DNA of 64,000 nucleotides from Pseudoscleropodium purum (taxonomy: Eukaryota; Streptophyta; Bryopsida; Hypnales; Brachytheciaceae): the NCBI GenBank assembly GCA_963969395.1, contig OZ017797.1, positions 18,600,001-18,664,000 of the forward strand, given 5' to 3'. The notes under the pieces are model-generated. The model had not been told where the DNA came from. It was given only the letters and a program-made list of their open reading frames with translations, and did not search any database. Positions 1 through 13,000 of the stretch are shown here, piece after piece. The position numbers and the translations under genes were made by a program. Within the stretch, counting starts at the first letter, position 1; every line of letters starts with the position of its first letter.

Positions 1-578
1 ATACTTGGCAGCATCTTGTGGCAAGCTCCACTATTCAACTAAACTCTGTCATTCTATTTTTTCTTGAAAGAAACTAACCTTTCGAACAGTTATCCACAAT
101 AGCGCAACTCATTGTCAAAATAATATCCGACAAAGTACATTCTCAAAAACGGTGACATTTTGAAAACCATGACATTGATACAGTGAATAAGAGCAAGTTA
201 GCTCATTACATTTTACATAACCGAGGTACTACAGACCTACAGTACGTTAGACCGATCACCTACAAACGAACTTCACGAAGGACCTGAGCAGCGTGCCACA
301 GAACTGTAAATCACGTACGCCCTGGCATCTAAAATTACACTCAAATCTATAGAATCTGCAGAAACTTTCTTCACACAACGACATTCTGGACATCTAGACT
401 GTTGTGCACACTTGCACATCTCGAGGATTGCACACTCGATTCACGTTCAAACTATTTGACCTTTAAGATCGATGACTCTCTTCCAGGCAGAGCAATCAGA
501 GCTAGAAAGGAGTTCGAGCTTCTACTCTTGAAACAGTAACCAATACGCTATTCACAAAGAATAGACGCAGAACTACGG
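1..578. other. 3' flank of the MYB gene
   Basis: This stretch lies downstream of the MYB stop codon and probably contains its 3' untranslated region. No open frame here resembles a protein I know, and I see no repeat structure. Confidence 0.4.
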
Positions 579-2006
579 TTACATCCTACAGGAAACAGGG
601 TAGGTATATCCCCCCGCACTAATTCCTCTACTAGTCTCCAAATTACACTGAGAAAATCCCTGTGTTTCATCATAAAAAATGTGACAACTCTCATTACCCA
701 GAAGCTGACGCTGGTCTGCTTCGCCGTAGCCATCCGACGCTTGCATGTACGAAGTAGTTGCAGCCAGGCTCTGGATACGGACCATGTTCCCCATGTTCCC
801 CGCGTTTCCTTGATTGGCTTGCAGCTGCCAGAGATTCGACTCCGGATGACAGTCCCACAGAGGCTCCGAGAGGATCGAAGTGGGCGACATGGGGTTGAGA
901 AGCTTGGCGCTGCTAATACTGGAACCCGAGCTATGGTGATTCTCATCTTGGCTGGAGCTGGACTCCGCAGGCTGCCCTGAACTCCAGAAACGGCAAGGTC
1001 TCGTAAACAAATCAGGGTGCAAATTGGAATGCCTTGAAGGTTTTGCAACCATGGGCGACTGAAGGAGTAATTGGTCACTGGTGGGCTTGTAAAAGGAGCT
1101 TGTGTTGCAGAGACGAGCCTCGGTTTCCATGCGTACCCTGTCCCACTGCGACGTGTGGCTCTGGACCTTGGATGAAACCAATCCGGGATCCAAACTGTGA
1201 ATTCTGTCTATTTGAGCTTGCGGATCTGTGCTTCTGTTGCACGGTTTGTGTGTCACAGGGTCGATTCCTAAGTGCAACAATCGCTTCTTCAGATGCGTGT
1301 TCCAGTAGTTCTTGATCTCGTTGTCTGTTCTTCCGGGTAAATGCGCTGCTATGGTTGACCATCTACACGACACCGAGTGTAATTAGTGCTGAAAACCTCG
1401 TTCAAATCTTAGATTTCAGAGAATATGGAGCGTTTCAGTGAAACCTCAGATCTGTACGTCTTCAGATGTGAGGGTTACCATTTGGAACTCTGAAACGTAC
1501 ACGCCATTTGAATACTCAGTATCAAGCAGACTTAATTAAGGTGGTTGGAGAATGGAGATGGAATTGAACCTGTTTCCAAGGATAGAGTGCACGTGAACGA
1601 TCATCTGGTCTTCGGCTTCCGAGAATCGACCACGCTTGATGTCGGGTCGTAGGTAGTTCGTCCATCTCAATCTGCAGCTCTTGCCACACCTCAACAAACC
1701 TGCAAACATCTGCAACTCATCAATTACCAAAACACGCACTCTGTATTTCGATCGATCTACTTATTCGATCAGTCGAATATGCCACAGGTCAGATTCTTAG
1801 AAACTACAAAGTGCTGTGAAGGTCTTGTTCAAAAAGCCTCAGTCTCCGAAGAATTGGTGCGTACCTGCATTCTTGGGGAGAGCTCGCCAACTCCCATGGC
1901 CGTGCTGTTGAATGTAGGCCACCAACTTGCGATCCTCATCCGGAGTCCACGGCCCTCTCCTTAGCGCCACCTGCTCAGGCTCCCTACAACATGGTGCTCT
2001 CCCCAT
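579..2006 (-). CDS. R2R3-MYB transcription factor, subgroup 9/MIXTA-like
   Basis: Nuclear DNA-binding transcription factor of 351 aa. Exons on the minus strand are 2006-1865, 1699-1570 and 1362-579 (142+130+784 nt, in frame). Introns are GT-AG and sit at the two positions typical of plant R2R3-MYBs: after LPKNA and before [15 protein letters not shown]. The start ATG (2006) gives the usual MGRAPCC opening. Repeat R2 has Trp at 20, 40 and 60. Repeat R3 has Phe73, Trp92 and Trp111. The recognition stretch [16 protein letters not shown] is complete and is followed by [10 protein letters not shown] conserved acidic/basic motif, [13 protein letters not shown] (163-175), resembles the subgroup 9 signature of MIXTA-type proteins. 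In mosses, liverworts and flowering plants these act in epidermal cell shape and cuticle formation, so a role in the epidermal surface is an inference. The rest of the C-terminus is Ser/Gln-rich and not conserved. Three extra residues lie between CC and the first repeat. Confidence 0.93.
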
Positions 2007-4487
2007 GCTCAAATTTCTCCGTGCAATCAAATTCTCAATGCAATTCAATGGAATCTCAGAAAGTCTCGATGTGCTAGCTAGAGAATTGAAATGTCAAGGT
2101 CCTCAGCTAGTTAGAGAAGGATATCTATCAGCAGCAACGTCATTTATTTAGTACTGAAGAGAAGGCGAGCATGGACACGGTCTGACGGAGCACTGAAAAC
2201 CTGTCAGACATTGGAGATTCAAAAGGACATTGTGCCTGCACCAGTAAGGAAGTCTTCACGAGAATTCTAGTGAGACGCACATGCGGGGCTCAGACTGGCA
2301 AGGTCCTGAAGATGGAATGTAAGTTATTAGATCTCTGCAGTTATTTGGGTGTCGCTCGATGCTGACAATAGCTGCACCTAGCTTGCTCAACTGGTGCTAC
2401 TAATTAAATCATAGTTGCCGAAGTACTCAGTTCCATTTGGAAATCATATTATAGTCAATCTGAATTTGATTGTCCACCCCATCACTACTCTATGGAAGAT
2501 GATACCCACACTGGTTGAGTCATCATTGAATTTGTAATTAGCGGAATTATTTTCATTTAATTCTCCAGGGCACGACAGTTAGTTATTTCAACTTACTATA
2601 TCGCTTTTCACTTCTGTTGGAATAGTTGAACAGTAAAATATATTGAATATGGGATCTGTGCATATAAATACATGCTAATCTTAATTGATTTCAAAATCGT
2701 TTTAGCACTACCGTTACGGTGTCCGTTTGGAGTTGCGTTGAACATCTCCAATTGGGCTATCTATGGGCCTAACTGAAACAACCAAACAGCCCATACGTCA
2801 ATATTGTTAAATAGGGATAAACTCACGAAAATTATACATTCGACATTGACACTGTAAAGGCGGGCGTCCAGAATGTCAATTTCTTAAAAAACGGGCGATT
2901 TCGGCGCCAAAAATTGTAAACATAATCTACGAAGAGCTCTATAAATAGAACAGGAATAGAATTACGCTTCAGGCCGCCTGAAAGTGCCAAAGGAGTAGAC
3001 TTTGCCATATTATCGAAATTGACGTTCCAGATACGTAAACCTACACCAGGCCTAGTTTTCAGAGTATTGCATAGTTGAACTCATACCAATATTTAACTCC
3101 TTGCATGTTCACTGTTTGGGGGTGGGGTGGGGTGTGTGTGTTCTGACACAAATGAAAGGAATGTTCACTGGTTCCACTACGGAACCCAAGTGACAACTGA
3201 AGAACATGGGACGGTCATGACTCGATGCATGATGATCGAGGAATGTGGATGCATCGAGCTATCTAGGCCGGTACGGGATGAGTGCAGCTAAGATAAGTTA
3301 TAGCTAGCTAGCCTGCGAATTATAAGTCTGCGCTGGTCGATCGAAGCTTGATAGTTCCCTCATGATCATCTTCCCGGTGCACATGTCAGAGGCCTGTGCG
3401 TCGTAAATGCGGCGGATACAAAGAAAGACTGACGCCTGCGCTGCGAAAGCGGAGCTGCAACTGATCGAACTCTGCAAGCAATGAAATCTTCCTTTTATTT
3501 GCTCCTCAAAAAATTTAAAAAATAAAGACTGAGATGTAGGGATCTGGCCACTGATCTGGCAATCTGGGGCTGCGTTGGGGACGGGGCGCACATGCCACAT
3601 GGCCTTGCGGCCCTGTCATCTCGTTGACTCGTGGGGCTCCATAACGAAGTCACTGGAGCTCATCGAAAGCTTTGGAGCGTAGTGAGGTCTCTCGTTCGGT
3701 CCCAAGAAAAAGGCTTTGGAGCGTCTGCACAGAATTGAATGCGACAACGGGATCCGACAACGGCGCTGTTTTTCAGGCGACGTCGGGCTGGCGGAACCGC
3801 TCTCTTCGTTCGTTGCCTGGCGAGTAGAGTTGCAGACTTGCAGTCTTTCTGTTTTGGGTGGGAACTGGGAAGAAGCGTCCGAAGAAGCAATTCCGTCAGC
3901 ATGGTTCCCATTATTATGTTGGAAAAGTTCAGTTTATTGGGGTCTTGCCGGTAGTCAATAAAAGGGAATTGCTAAATTCTCTTAGACTGCATTTTTATGA
4001 ATTTTCAAACTGTTGGAAATATATGTACCCAAGTGCAACCCAACTCACCCAAGCTCCCATGTACAGTACAAAGGATGTACATTTTACGCAAGAATTTGTA
4101 GGGGTTGGTTTTAGAAAGGGGACACAATTTGAGGTGGTGTACCTTGGCATTGCAATGACCTACATTGAGTGATAATGGTGTCAATTCAACCAAGGATAAA
4201 ATACTATTGGTTAGAAAAGGTTAATAGAAAAATGGGGTCATGAATGTCCTTTAGGTTTGTCATTGGACTGAGCAACACAATATCTACACAAGCATGGCTT
4301 GGAAGAGTTTTCTTCTTAAGTTCTTTAATAAGCTTGGTGATAAGTGTTACAAAGTTGAGATTAGTAAAAAATTCTTTTTAGTTTGGTGTGTAAAGAATGT
4401 CTTTTGCTCTAGTAGCATTGACTTGCAGTCTTGCGTGTGTGAAAATTGGCCTTTTTTCTACTTTCATCCAATCTTCTTTAGTTCCCT
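2007..4487. other. MYB upstream region; no gene
   Basis: The first few hundred bases upstream of the MYB start probably hold its 5' leader and promoter, but no convincing TATA box is visible on the minus strand. A plus-strand TATA-like stretch (TATAAATAGA near 2940) has no gene downstream of it. A G/GT-rich run lies at about 3118-3140. A locally GC-richer patch at 3600-3900 has overlapping short frames on both strands. None matches a known protein, and I treat them as chance. Confidence 0.35.
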
Positions 4488-4833
4488 ATCCCCTTAGACA
4501 TGGATTTATTCTTTGATTTCTTTTATTTTCTCTATGTTTTCATAATATTGAAAGGCAATTGTTCCTACACCACCTAACCACTCCAGAAGAGGTGAATAGA
4601 TGAGAAACTTGCAACTAGTCAAAAAGAAAGCAAGATGGTTGGGTTCTATGGAATTCCAATATCCCCTTAGACATGGATTTATTCTTTGATTTCTTTTATT
4701 TTCTCTATGCTTTCATAATATTGAAAGGCAATTGTTCCTACACCACCTAACCACTCCAGAAGAGGTGAATAGATGAGAAACTTGCAACTAGTCAAAAAGA
4801 AAGCAAGATGGTTGGGTTCTATGGAATTCCAAT
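4488..4833. repeat. Near-identical 173-bp tandem duplication
   Basis: Two adjacent copies of a 173-bp unit (about 4488-4660 and 4661-4833) read almost identically; the one difference I see is T/C in CTATG(T/C)TTTCATAA. A third copy begins and stops after five bases. The unit encodes nothing recognisable. The near identity suggests a recent unequal exchange, slippage event or assembly artefact. Confidence 0.92.
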
Positions 4834-4853
4834 ATCCCAAATTTAAGCAAAAT

Positions 4854-5015
4854 CATTAGTAGAAATGATGGTCTTTTAGCATGAAGCTATAGAAAGAAAG
4901 CTTGGTTCCACAAATTCAAATAGATACCAAATAATTGCCATATAACTGATAAAGGTTTGTGGAACCAAGCTCTCTTATTGTAGCTTAGCACTCCAAGACA
5001 TCCTTTCCACTAGTG
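4854..5015. mobile_element. Small CACTA-type hairpin MITE, ~162 bp
   Basis: Two ~64-bp arms (4854-4920 and 4951-5015) are imperfect inverted repeats. The outer ends are CATTAGTAGAAATGATG and, inverted, CACTAGTGGAAAGGATG. The trinucleotide AAT flanks both sides (4851-4853 and 5016-5018), which fits the 3-bp target duplication of CACTA (En/Spm) elements. There is no coding capacity, so it would depend on a transposase elsewhere. Confidence 0.75.
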
Positions 5016-5018
5016 AAT

Positions 5019-7973
5019 ACTGACACATGATGAGGGTGTCTTCCCTACAACACATGATATAGTCTTTACTTTAGATTTTTACTTCTTTTTACACATTCAA
5101 CTAGGACTCTAGGAGCAAGGTTGTCTTGTCGGATGAAAAATCAAATTTTGGTATCTAATAGATGTTTGACATCGCATCATATATAACAAATGTCAAGTAT
5201 GCATGACATTTTTGGATTATAAGGTCATATTTCATAGTTGAGGCAATTTAGAATATAATAAGTGTTTATCAAATTGGAATGCTTTAATAAAATGGAACAT
5301 TCATATGTCAAAATCATAATTATTGAATCTTTATTGAGAAATTCAACCTTAAAGTTGACTTTATTAAATGGACAACGTCATGTTTCTCGAGTTGTTCTCA
5401 TGTTTGACAAGACAACTAGGTCTAGAAATGGCTTTGTTTTTGTAACATTGATACACTTTTTAAATAAAACTAAGAAAGAGATAGGAACTTCAACCCTCTA
5501 GTATGGACTAGAGCTATAAATTAAGAGTCTAATATACATTCTAGATCCCATGTCAAGACCTAATAGTGTGTGCAAGTGACACAAACTTCTTCATATATAG
5601 CTTTATAAATGCAAAATGTCTTTTCCCTTGATTCAAATCCAACAAAAGGTAGAGGTCCCCCTAGAGTTAGATTCCATCTACTCTTATCAATGTGACTCCC
5701 AATTTTTTCCTTAAACAAATATAAGATGAAAAAAATTGAAAACCTCTATATATTAAATAAGGTCAAAAAATAAAAAATTAATTTAACTACACAATATAGA
5801 ACAAGATTTTACATTTATCGGCCAAAGTAAAAAAATTGTGAATTTTGTGTATACTAGGCCAATAAGATTTAGTGAGATCTACCTGGGCAATACAAGCCCA
5901 TTACTTGATTTCTAAGAGATTGTGGTAACTGGCAAGACATGAATTTACATAACAATTTATTTCATTTTGACAAACATGAAAGTCATTTAATTGCAAGAGT
6001 AGAGTTCAACAAAAAAATAATTTAAAGCCTAGATGGCAAGTAAGCAAGAATTAATAACATTCTTCACCAATTAATTAGTTATAGAAGGCTTCTTTTAATT
6101 TGAAACATAATGGAGGTCATTCCTAAGTTTGAAGTGGCCTAACTTCTTTGGCGCACTCACAAGATGTTTCCTTCTATTGAATTTATATTTTGGAACCTTT
6201 GACAATGTTTTGGACTTAGGAGGCCTATTTACAATGTTATAGAATTTTATAAATGAATCAAGTATTTTGAGGCAAAATGAATTATGACTTGCCAATAAGC
6301 ATGACAAAAAATCTTCATTTTTTTTACTTTTTTACTTCTCATTTAGACATGATCACATGAATGATGCTAAACTTTGCAAAAAAATTATAAAGCATTGAAT
6401 GATAAAGCTAGTCTTGTTGCCAAAAGTAGACAAATAATGATTATTCACCCTACCATCTATTGTAACTCATTTGTTTCAAATAGCAATAAACTCTTAAAAA
6501 CTCTCACTATTTATCTATTCAATGTCAATTCTTTTAGGACTTAGGAAGTAAGAGGAAGAAAAATAAATAAAACTTTAGAAATAGATAAAGTAATTGCGGT
6601 GTGTTTGATGGCATGTTTTTGTTTTTTAACCACTAAATGACCATTGTCATTTTTGCAAACAATGAGAGTTTGTTTTTTCCATGATTTTATAAAACATTTT
6701 AGAAGATAGGCGAAGTAGTAGGGAGTTATACTCTCCTAAAGATAATCTTAAAGTAGTACACTTGAAAAGCCACCATTGAACAAGGGTCTACAACCATTTT
6801 GGGCAGGTGAGTTAGGCTAAAAAAAACTTGATATATTTTTCTTGGAAAAATAAATCAACTAGGCATCTTGTACATGCAGTTTTATAATTTTTGGATGATT
6901 ATTATTATTTTTTAATTTTCAAAGTTCAAGGGCATAGGGGCACCTATTGACCATAGGAAGTGCTAAATCTATAGATCAATATTCTGTAAAGGAACAACCA
7001 CAATGAAAAAGAACATGCAACCATTCAAGATTCAACCATTACAGAAAATTTTAGGCCTCAAGTGGGTTGTTTGATTGCATGAAAATGTGTTAATAGAGAA
7101 AATATTAGCCAAAATTGTCTCATAGAAAAACTGGTGGTGAAAGTCAAATTTTGTGCCCCATTAGATTTTTTATTAAAAAATTATTCTTTTTTATTTATTA
7201 ATTTAAAAATAAGAATTTTAAGAATTATATAAAATATATATTTAAAAAATTTATTTATGCACATCTACCAAAAGTCAAACGGCCCTCCATAGGGTCTAAA
7301 CTTTATATAATGACAAAATTTTCAAAATGTGCCCAATGGCAAACAAAATGTGACCTGATGCACATCATAATGGTGTCTTCAAAGATTTATTATCCCCTCC
7401 CCACATGCTATCAAAGTCTTCTAAAAAATACCATACCATCTTTGAATGAGTTGAATTTGTACTCATAATTTCAAAAATTGACTAACAACATCCATAACTT
7501 GTCCACTTGTCTTCTTTTGCTAGTTGGTATAAAAGCCCAAATTCAAGGCCTATGAAGGATCGAAATTATCTTTTACTTTATGTGCTTGACTTTTACATGC
7601 TAAGAGTTGCACACTTTGTTCTCATGCATCTGCAACCTATGGGCTTATATGTTGCATGTTGATGACTTAAACATATCCATTGCATACTCCACCTATCAAT
7701 CTCACTTGCTTGGCTATGACTCTACTAAATTGTAGGAGCCCTCCCTCCATCCTCTCAAGTCATTCAAACCCATTTTTTATAGCCCTTTGCTCACTCCTTG
7801 TTTAATTGTCTCTCTTGTGCAATTCCATCTTTTCATCACATCCTAATTGCTTGGCCACTTCTTGAATTGTGATGACTAGGAGTGCCTCACAACCTTGCAT
7901 TCATGCTATAGCTATTTTCTGTCGCCACAAGATGAAGCCATGTTTAAAGAAAGCCTCCATATTTATATCTAGC
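5019..7973. other. AT-rich intergenic stretch, no gene seen
   Basis: Low-GC sequence with only short, unrelated open frames (for example 5262-5501 plus and 6095-6307 minus) that show no recognisable motif. I see no strong repeat structure. Confidence 0.5.
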
Positions 7974-7976
7974 CAT

Positions 7977-8084
7977 CACTACAAAAAACGAGGGTATAAA
8001 TGACTTGTCCACAATGACTATAGTAGTTATCTTTGTGTTGTAGCCATTGTGGATGTCATTGTGGACACTTGTTTTTTTGTAGTG
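7977..8084. mobile_element. 108-bp mini-CACTA MITE with CAT target duplication
   Basis: The element starts CACTACAAAAAACGAG and ends with the inverted equivalent, ACTTGTTTTTTTGTAGTG. CAT flanks it exactly on both sides (7974-7976 and 8085-8087). Inside, the halves pair again (TTGTCCACAATGAC against GTCATTGTGGACA), so the whole element can fold into one hairpin. The ends and the 3-bp duplication are hallmarks of the CACTA superfamily. It is non-coding. Confidence 0.88.
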
Positions 8085-8999
8085 CATCTACTCCTCTCAA
8101 TCTTTACCTTCCTACTTTGAATGTTGTGTTGTAGTTTATGCTCTCATTCTTTGCTAAATATCTTTTCTCACGCAACAAAAGCATCCATGCTCTACAATTT
8201 GTAGGGTCCTTGTGTTCAAAACAATGTTGTAGTAGCGGTTGATAAAGTCCACATTGTCCCAAAACCATACCAAATGTTGCTCTAACTCTACAAGATTGTG
8301 ACCTATGCTAGATGTTGGCTATCTACAAATGTTATTGCCCCTTATATTGTCGCCCGTCCCAAATTGCAATTGCATCCCTTTCTTCTTCAATATCCACAAC
8401 TCGTGCCAGCAAGTTAATCTTCTTTCATTTTTTTTGTTCTTTTTAATCTTTTCCTTGAATAATCATCATTGACTAGCCATGTTAGCAATTCTTTTGCAAT
8501 CCAACAGTCACATCCTCTTCTCCTTACTCACATGAGGTGTGTGCATTGAAACTATATGGACATAAATCCAAAGGTTATCACCTACTATATAGAAGAAGTA
8601 AAATGAAGAGTTGGCAATCATCTAAATGGCATTGGCATATATCCATTGTATTATTGCTAGGGCTTTTGGAAGGAATTTGAATAGAAGAAGGTGCCACCTT
8701 GTTGCAATCATAGCCAAGAAAGCTTTAATGGAAGAAGTAAGAGACTAATCTATCTTCATCTTTTAACTTTTCTCTCTTCTTTGCTATGGCCCTCTAGTTA
8801 CCCTTACGTACTAGAGGGGGGAATTCATAGTAGGGGACATTTAGCCTTGAATTGGTGTATTTTCTTTTAATTTAGTATGGAGTCTATCACTATAAGCAGC
8901 TACACTTTTGGCTAACCATAATTTGTTGTGGCTTTCTTTGCCTTTTGAAGATATTGCCCTTCTAATCTAGTTTTTTTCTTCCTATTTTTTCTTGTTTTT

Positions 9000-9420
9000 C
9001 CTCACCTTGTTTTCCTCCATCTCTAACTTTGGCCTCTCTTTCTCTTGTATAATTTCTTCTTTGCATTCAACTATTTATTTAAGGGACTTGATGTATCCAT
9101 CTTGTGCCATCCAAATTCAATTTTGATAATCAATAAAGGACTTGCTTGATTTGATTGTCTTCTTGACCTTTAGCAAATTGATCTTTGGTACCTCAAAGAA
9201 GTTCTATTAGAAAATGGTCTCTAGGTCTTCATCTCTAGGTTCTTTTTCTAAATCTAATCCTCTATCTTGGTTTTCCTCTTGTAATGAATGTTCTTCTTAT
9301 CTTCCTCCTCCACTTCTACATTGTATTGTGTGTATTCGGGCAAAGTGTTTGGAACTTCATCAAAGATTGATTGAATGTGCTATTGTTCTAAATAGTCAAT
9401 GGCTCCAATGATGCTTAACA
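9000..9420 (-). pseudogene. Possible transposase C-terminal fragment
   Basis: Translating the minus strand gives the interrupted stretches KSSKSFIDYQN and IQEKERPKLEMEE. Their order and character (a short conserved patch, then a Lys/Glu-rich coiled-coil tail) resemble the ends of some plant DDE transposases. Several stop codons break the frame. The assignment rests on a loose pattern and could be chance in AT-rich DNA. Confidence 0.22.
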
Positions 9421-9983
9421 CATGAGCCTAGATTTGAGAAACTAAAAAAAATGAAATTTTAGATATTAGCTTTGAAAATTTTAAATGTTTTTTTTTTTAA
9501 AAAATTTTGATGTTTAGAAAATTATAGAATCTATGACCATGGAAAATTTAGGTACCCAATGACCATGGAACCATGAAAAATGTGTGTATCCTATAACCAT
9601 AGTGTTTCATGTAATATTGTAATTAGACATCAACCACACATTCTCAAGATCACCACTTAGTTGCATTCAATGCACCAAATCCACTCCTAGGCCCCACTAT
9701 GAACATGTGAAAAAGTATAATTTATCCTTTCCTTAATCAAAAAATACATTGTCATGTATGTACACAATAATAGAGTCCCCCTCCTTTGATCCCCTCCACC
9801 TTTCCCCTCCTTGATTTCCACACCATTCCATTCACATAGCCTCTCCCTTTCCTCCCCTCTCTCCACCCCTCTTTCTCTCGTCTACAAATCATCAAAATTA
9901 AATGCATTGTTTAGCACAATCAAGCAAAGTTAGAATACATTGGTGATGGATTGTATTCATAGTCTTATTTATATATATGTGGT

Positions 9984-10007
9984 TACATATATATATATAT
10001 ATATATA
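9984..10007. repeat. (TA)n microsatellite
   Basis: An uninterrupted alternating TA run of roughly two dozen bases, with a shorter TA run just before it. It is a simple repeat of no known function. Confidence 0.9.
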
Positions 10008-13000
10008 CAAACATTGATATACATTTATATGTATACTATTCAAATGCTCTACTCTAATCTAGAAAAAATTTCAAAATCATTTCAAATTTTTCAATATTCC
10101 ACCTTGACCTTCACCAAAAATAGAATCTAGGCCCTTAGAGGAATCTCTTAGAAAGGTGAGGATCTTACTTAATGTTTGTAAGGCTGGATATAGATTGCAA
10201 GCTTAGATCAACTTTAAGATTCAACTTTGCAAACAAAGTGCACTATTCCTTATAAGATTCTTCCATAGGTTGTAATTTCCCCCTTATGTTGACTTGATGG
10301 TTTTCTGAAGCCTATCCTAGGAATGTGTTAAATCAAAATTTGTTGCGAACTATAATGAAAATCACAGTGGTAAAATTGATAAAATACTTACTTTTAATTG
10401 TCATCAATCTCGAACATGGATTAGGCACAAAAATAAATGACTTTTTAAATATTTTGAACTCCTTTCAATCAAAAATGGGGTCCTAGCTCCAAGAAAATTC
10501 TTTAAATAGGGGAAAACAATTTCAACCAATAATTTTGTCATTAGATTCAGTGGGCTCTATGATTTCGATGGTAAGACATTAGATAGTGAGGATACTTCAA
10601 ATTCAGCACCTTCTTGTTGAAATAATTTCATGCAATAAGTCATTAGTATTTTGCTTGTGTGTTGTGTTGTATTTTTTGTATTAGATATAATATATCTTCT
10701 TCAACACTATATTTATACAATGTATCTTTACGACCTACTTTGTATTCTTTAACTGTAAATTCAAAAATTCCCTACACCACGATTATAGGTCCTAAACCAA
10801 AAACCCAAAAGAAATACCTCAAAAATTAGAGGCTCCTAGGCTCTCAAGCTCCTATACTCATATTTATAGGCTCACAAACTAGCACTTGTGAATTGAGCTT
10901 GATTTTTGCCATGGTCTTCCCAAAATCTAACATGCCAACTATATATATTGTTCTAATATTTGAATGGAGTCACTATTTTGCTAGTGTTCATTGGATCACG
11001 TGTGAGCATTAGGGCAATAGTAAGCATGTTGACATGCTCAAACATTCTACATATCATATATTCTATACATGAGAAATTTTAAATATAATATAGGGAAGAT
11101 TAGAGCATAAAATGTGCAGTCCTTATGCTACAATAGACTCTAATTGTATTTTAAGTGGGTGGATGTAATGCCATGTTTGTAGATTTTCTTTAAAGTCTTG
11201 GTCTAATAGTAGTCACTTTTATTTAATCTAGTTGTTTGAAGAGATGTGCCTTAGTAATAACAAGGATTTTCAAAACTGAAATGAAATCCAATGTTGTAAG
11301 GTAGATACAAAGTCTAGATGGCAATGAATCAGTTGTAGATATACTTGCTCTTGGTAATGTGCTATTTTTCAACAAGAATAATGTATATGTATATGATTTT
11401 TTCTTACATATTTTTGCTATAGTATTTAACCCCTAAAGGTTTTGACTATGTTTTTACCAAAAACATTCCAAAATTGCCATTTCAAGTACAAGTTTCAAAT
11501 TTTAGGAAAAAAAACAACTTTTTAAACCCTATATTTTATTGCATGGAGTGTTCTTACATTTTTTGATAGTGACCTCTTCGAGTTTTTGAATTGAGCAACA
11601 TCACTTCACAAGGTCACATTTGTATGAAAAAATCTTCAAAATGGTGGTGTTTCTTTGGATTCATTCTTCTAGGCAAGTTGGCTACATGCTTGAAAAAATT
11701 CAAATCATTTGGAATTGTACAACATATAGGAAAAAGAATGGTAAGTAGAAAGAAACAAAGAACAATTCAAAATAAAAAATTGTTAAGAATTTAGTTATAG
11801 AATTGAAAAATGCCAATTTCAATTTTTATAATGTTGTAATAAACAATCTACATCCTATGATTTTATTTTTTTCAAAAAATATTGAAAATTCAATTAAATC
11901 AAGAACTTCAAAGTTCATTGTAGAATAGAGATTCTATATTTGCTTGCAAACTAAAACTCCTCATAACTTTCATCTCATTAATCAAATGGAATGATTCAAA
12001 ACTTTTTGCTTATATACAAATCTAAAAAATCAATTTCAAATTTATATTTTTTTTATAAGTGATTTTAAAGAATTTTCTTGAACTACCCATCAAGCAATGA
12101 AAATTACATATCATACAGTAACTTTTTAACCGTATAGCCACAAGTTATGAAAATTGTTGGGCCTTAAAGCTATTCTTCAAGCACATATTGTGTGAAAATT
12201 TCAAAGAAAAAATAAAAATTCCATTTGAAGTGAGTTGCCCCAAATCACTATGTTGCCACAAATGCTATTTGGACCTTTAGGAGTTAAAATATTCATCATC
12301 AATATTTTCCAATCAATTATTATATAAAACAATATTTTTGAAGGTCAAACTTGGTGTGTTGATTGAGATTAGAGAAAGGAACATATTTAATAGGTTGATT
12401 TTGAAGAATTAGTCTTAGAAGGTCAAAATTTGAAAGATATTCTTCTCATAAGAAATTGAGGTTGAGTTATAACCTTTAAGGTACTATGCATTTAAGTTTG
12501 GAAAAAGATGCAACTCTATAACCAAGGTTGTTAGTCCAAAATGATCAAATTCCACAATGAACGATACATTCTTTGTTTCTAGAATTTCCTTGAAAATCAT
12601 TCATTAGATACTTTAGTCCTAAATGCCCTTATTGGATTGACGATGCAACATGTATTTTTATATCAAAGAATAGTATTAGAATTCAAACTATTTTAGAACC
12701 TCTTACCTTAATAGCACCTAAAATCATGCACATAAGGTTTTGAGTATGGTTCCTATTATTAAATTGTAAAGGTTTTTTTGAAGGTGAAATGAAAAAAAGA
12801 ATCCATTGTATAAAGAAAGTACAAACATGCCCAGGCAAGGAGTATTTACCCCAAAGCTAGGCAAACTCTAGACCATGTAGACGACAAATTGAATACAATA
12901 CAAATAGACTATAGGCAAAAGGTGCTTTGATTTAAATACAAGGTTAGCTCTAGAAGCCTATAATGATATGATGCAAAAAACATTTCAGAGTCTTATTAGT

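Noticed and set aside
681..1315. Plus-strand frames across the MYB third exon
   Set aside because: Antisense to a well-conserved MYB exon and without any recognisable motif.
3660..3961. Overlapping frames on both strands in a GC-richer patch
   Set aside because: No family signature, no splice context and no support beyond local base composition.
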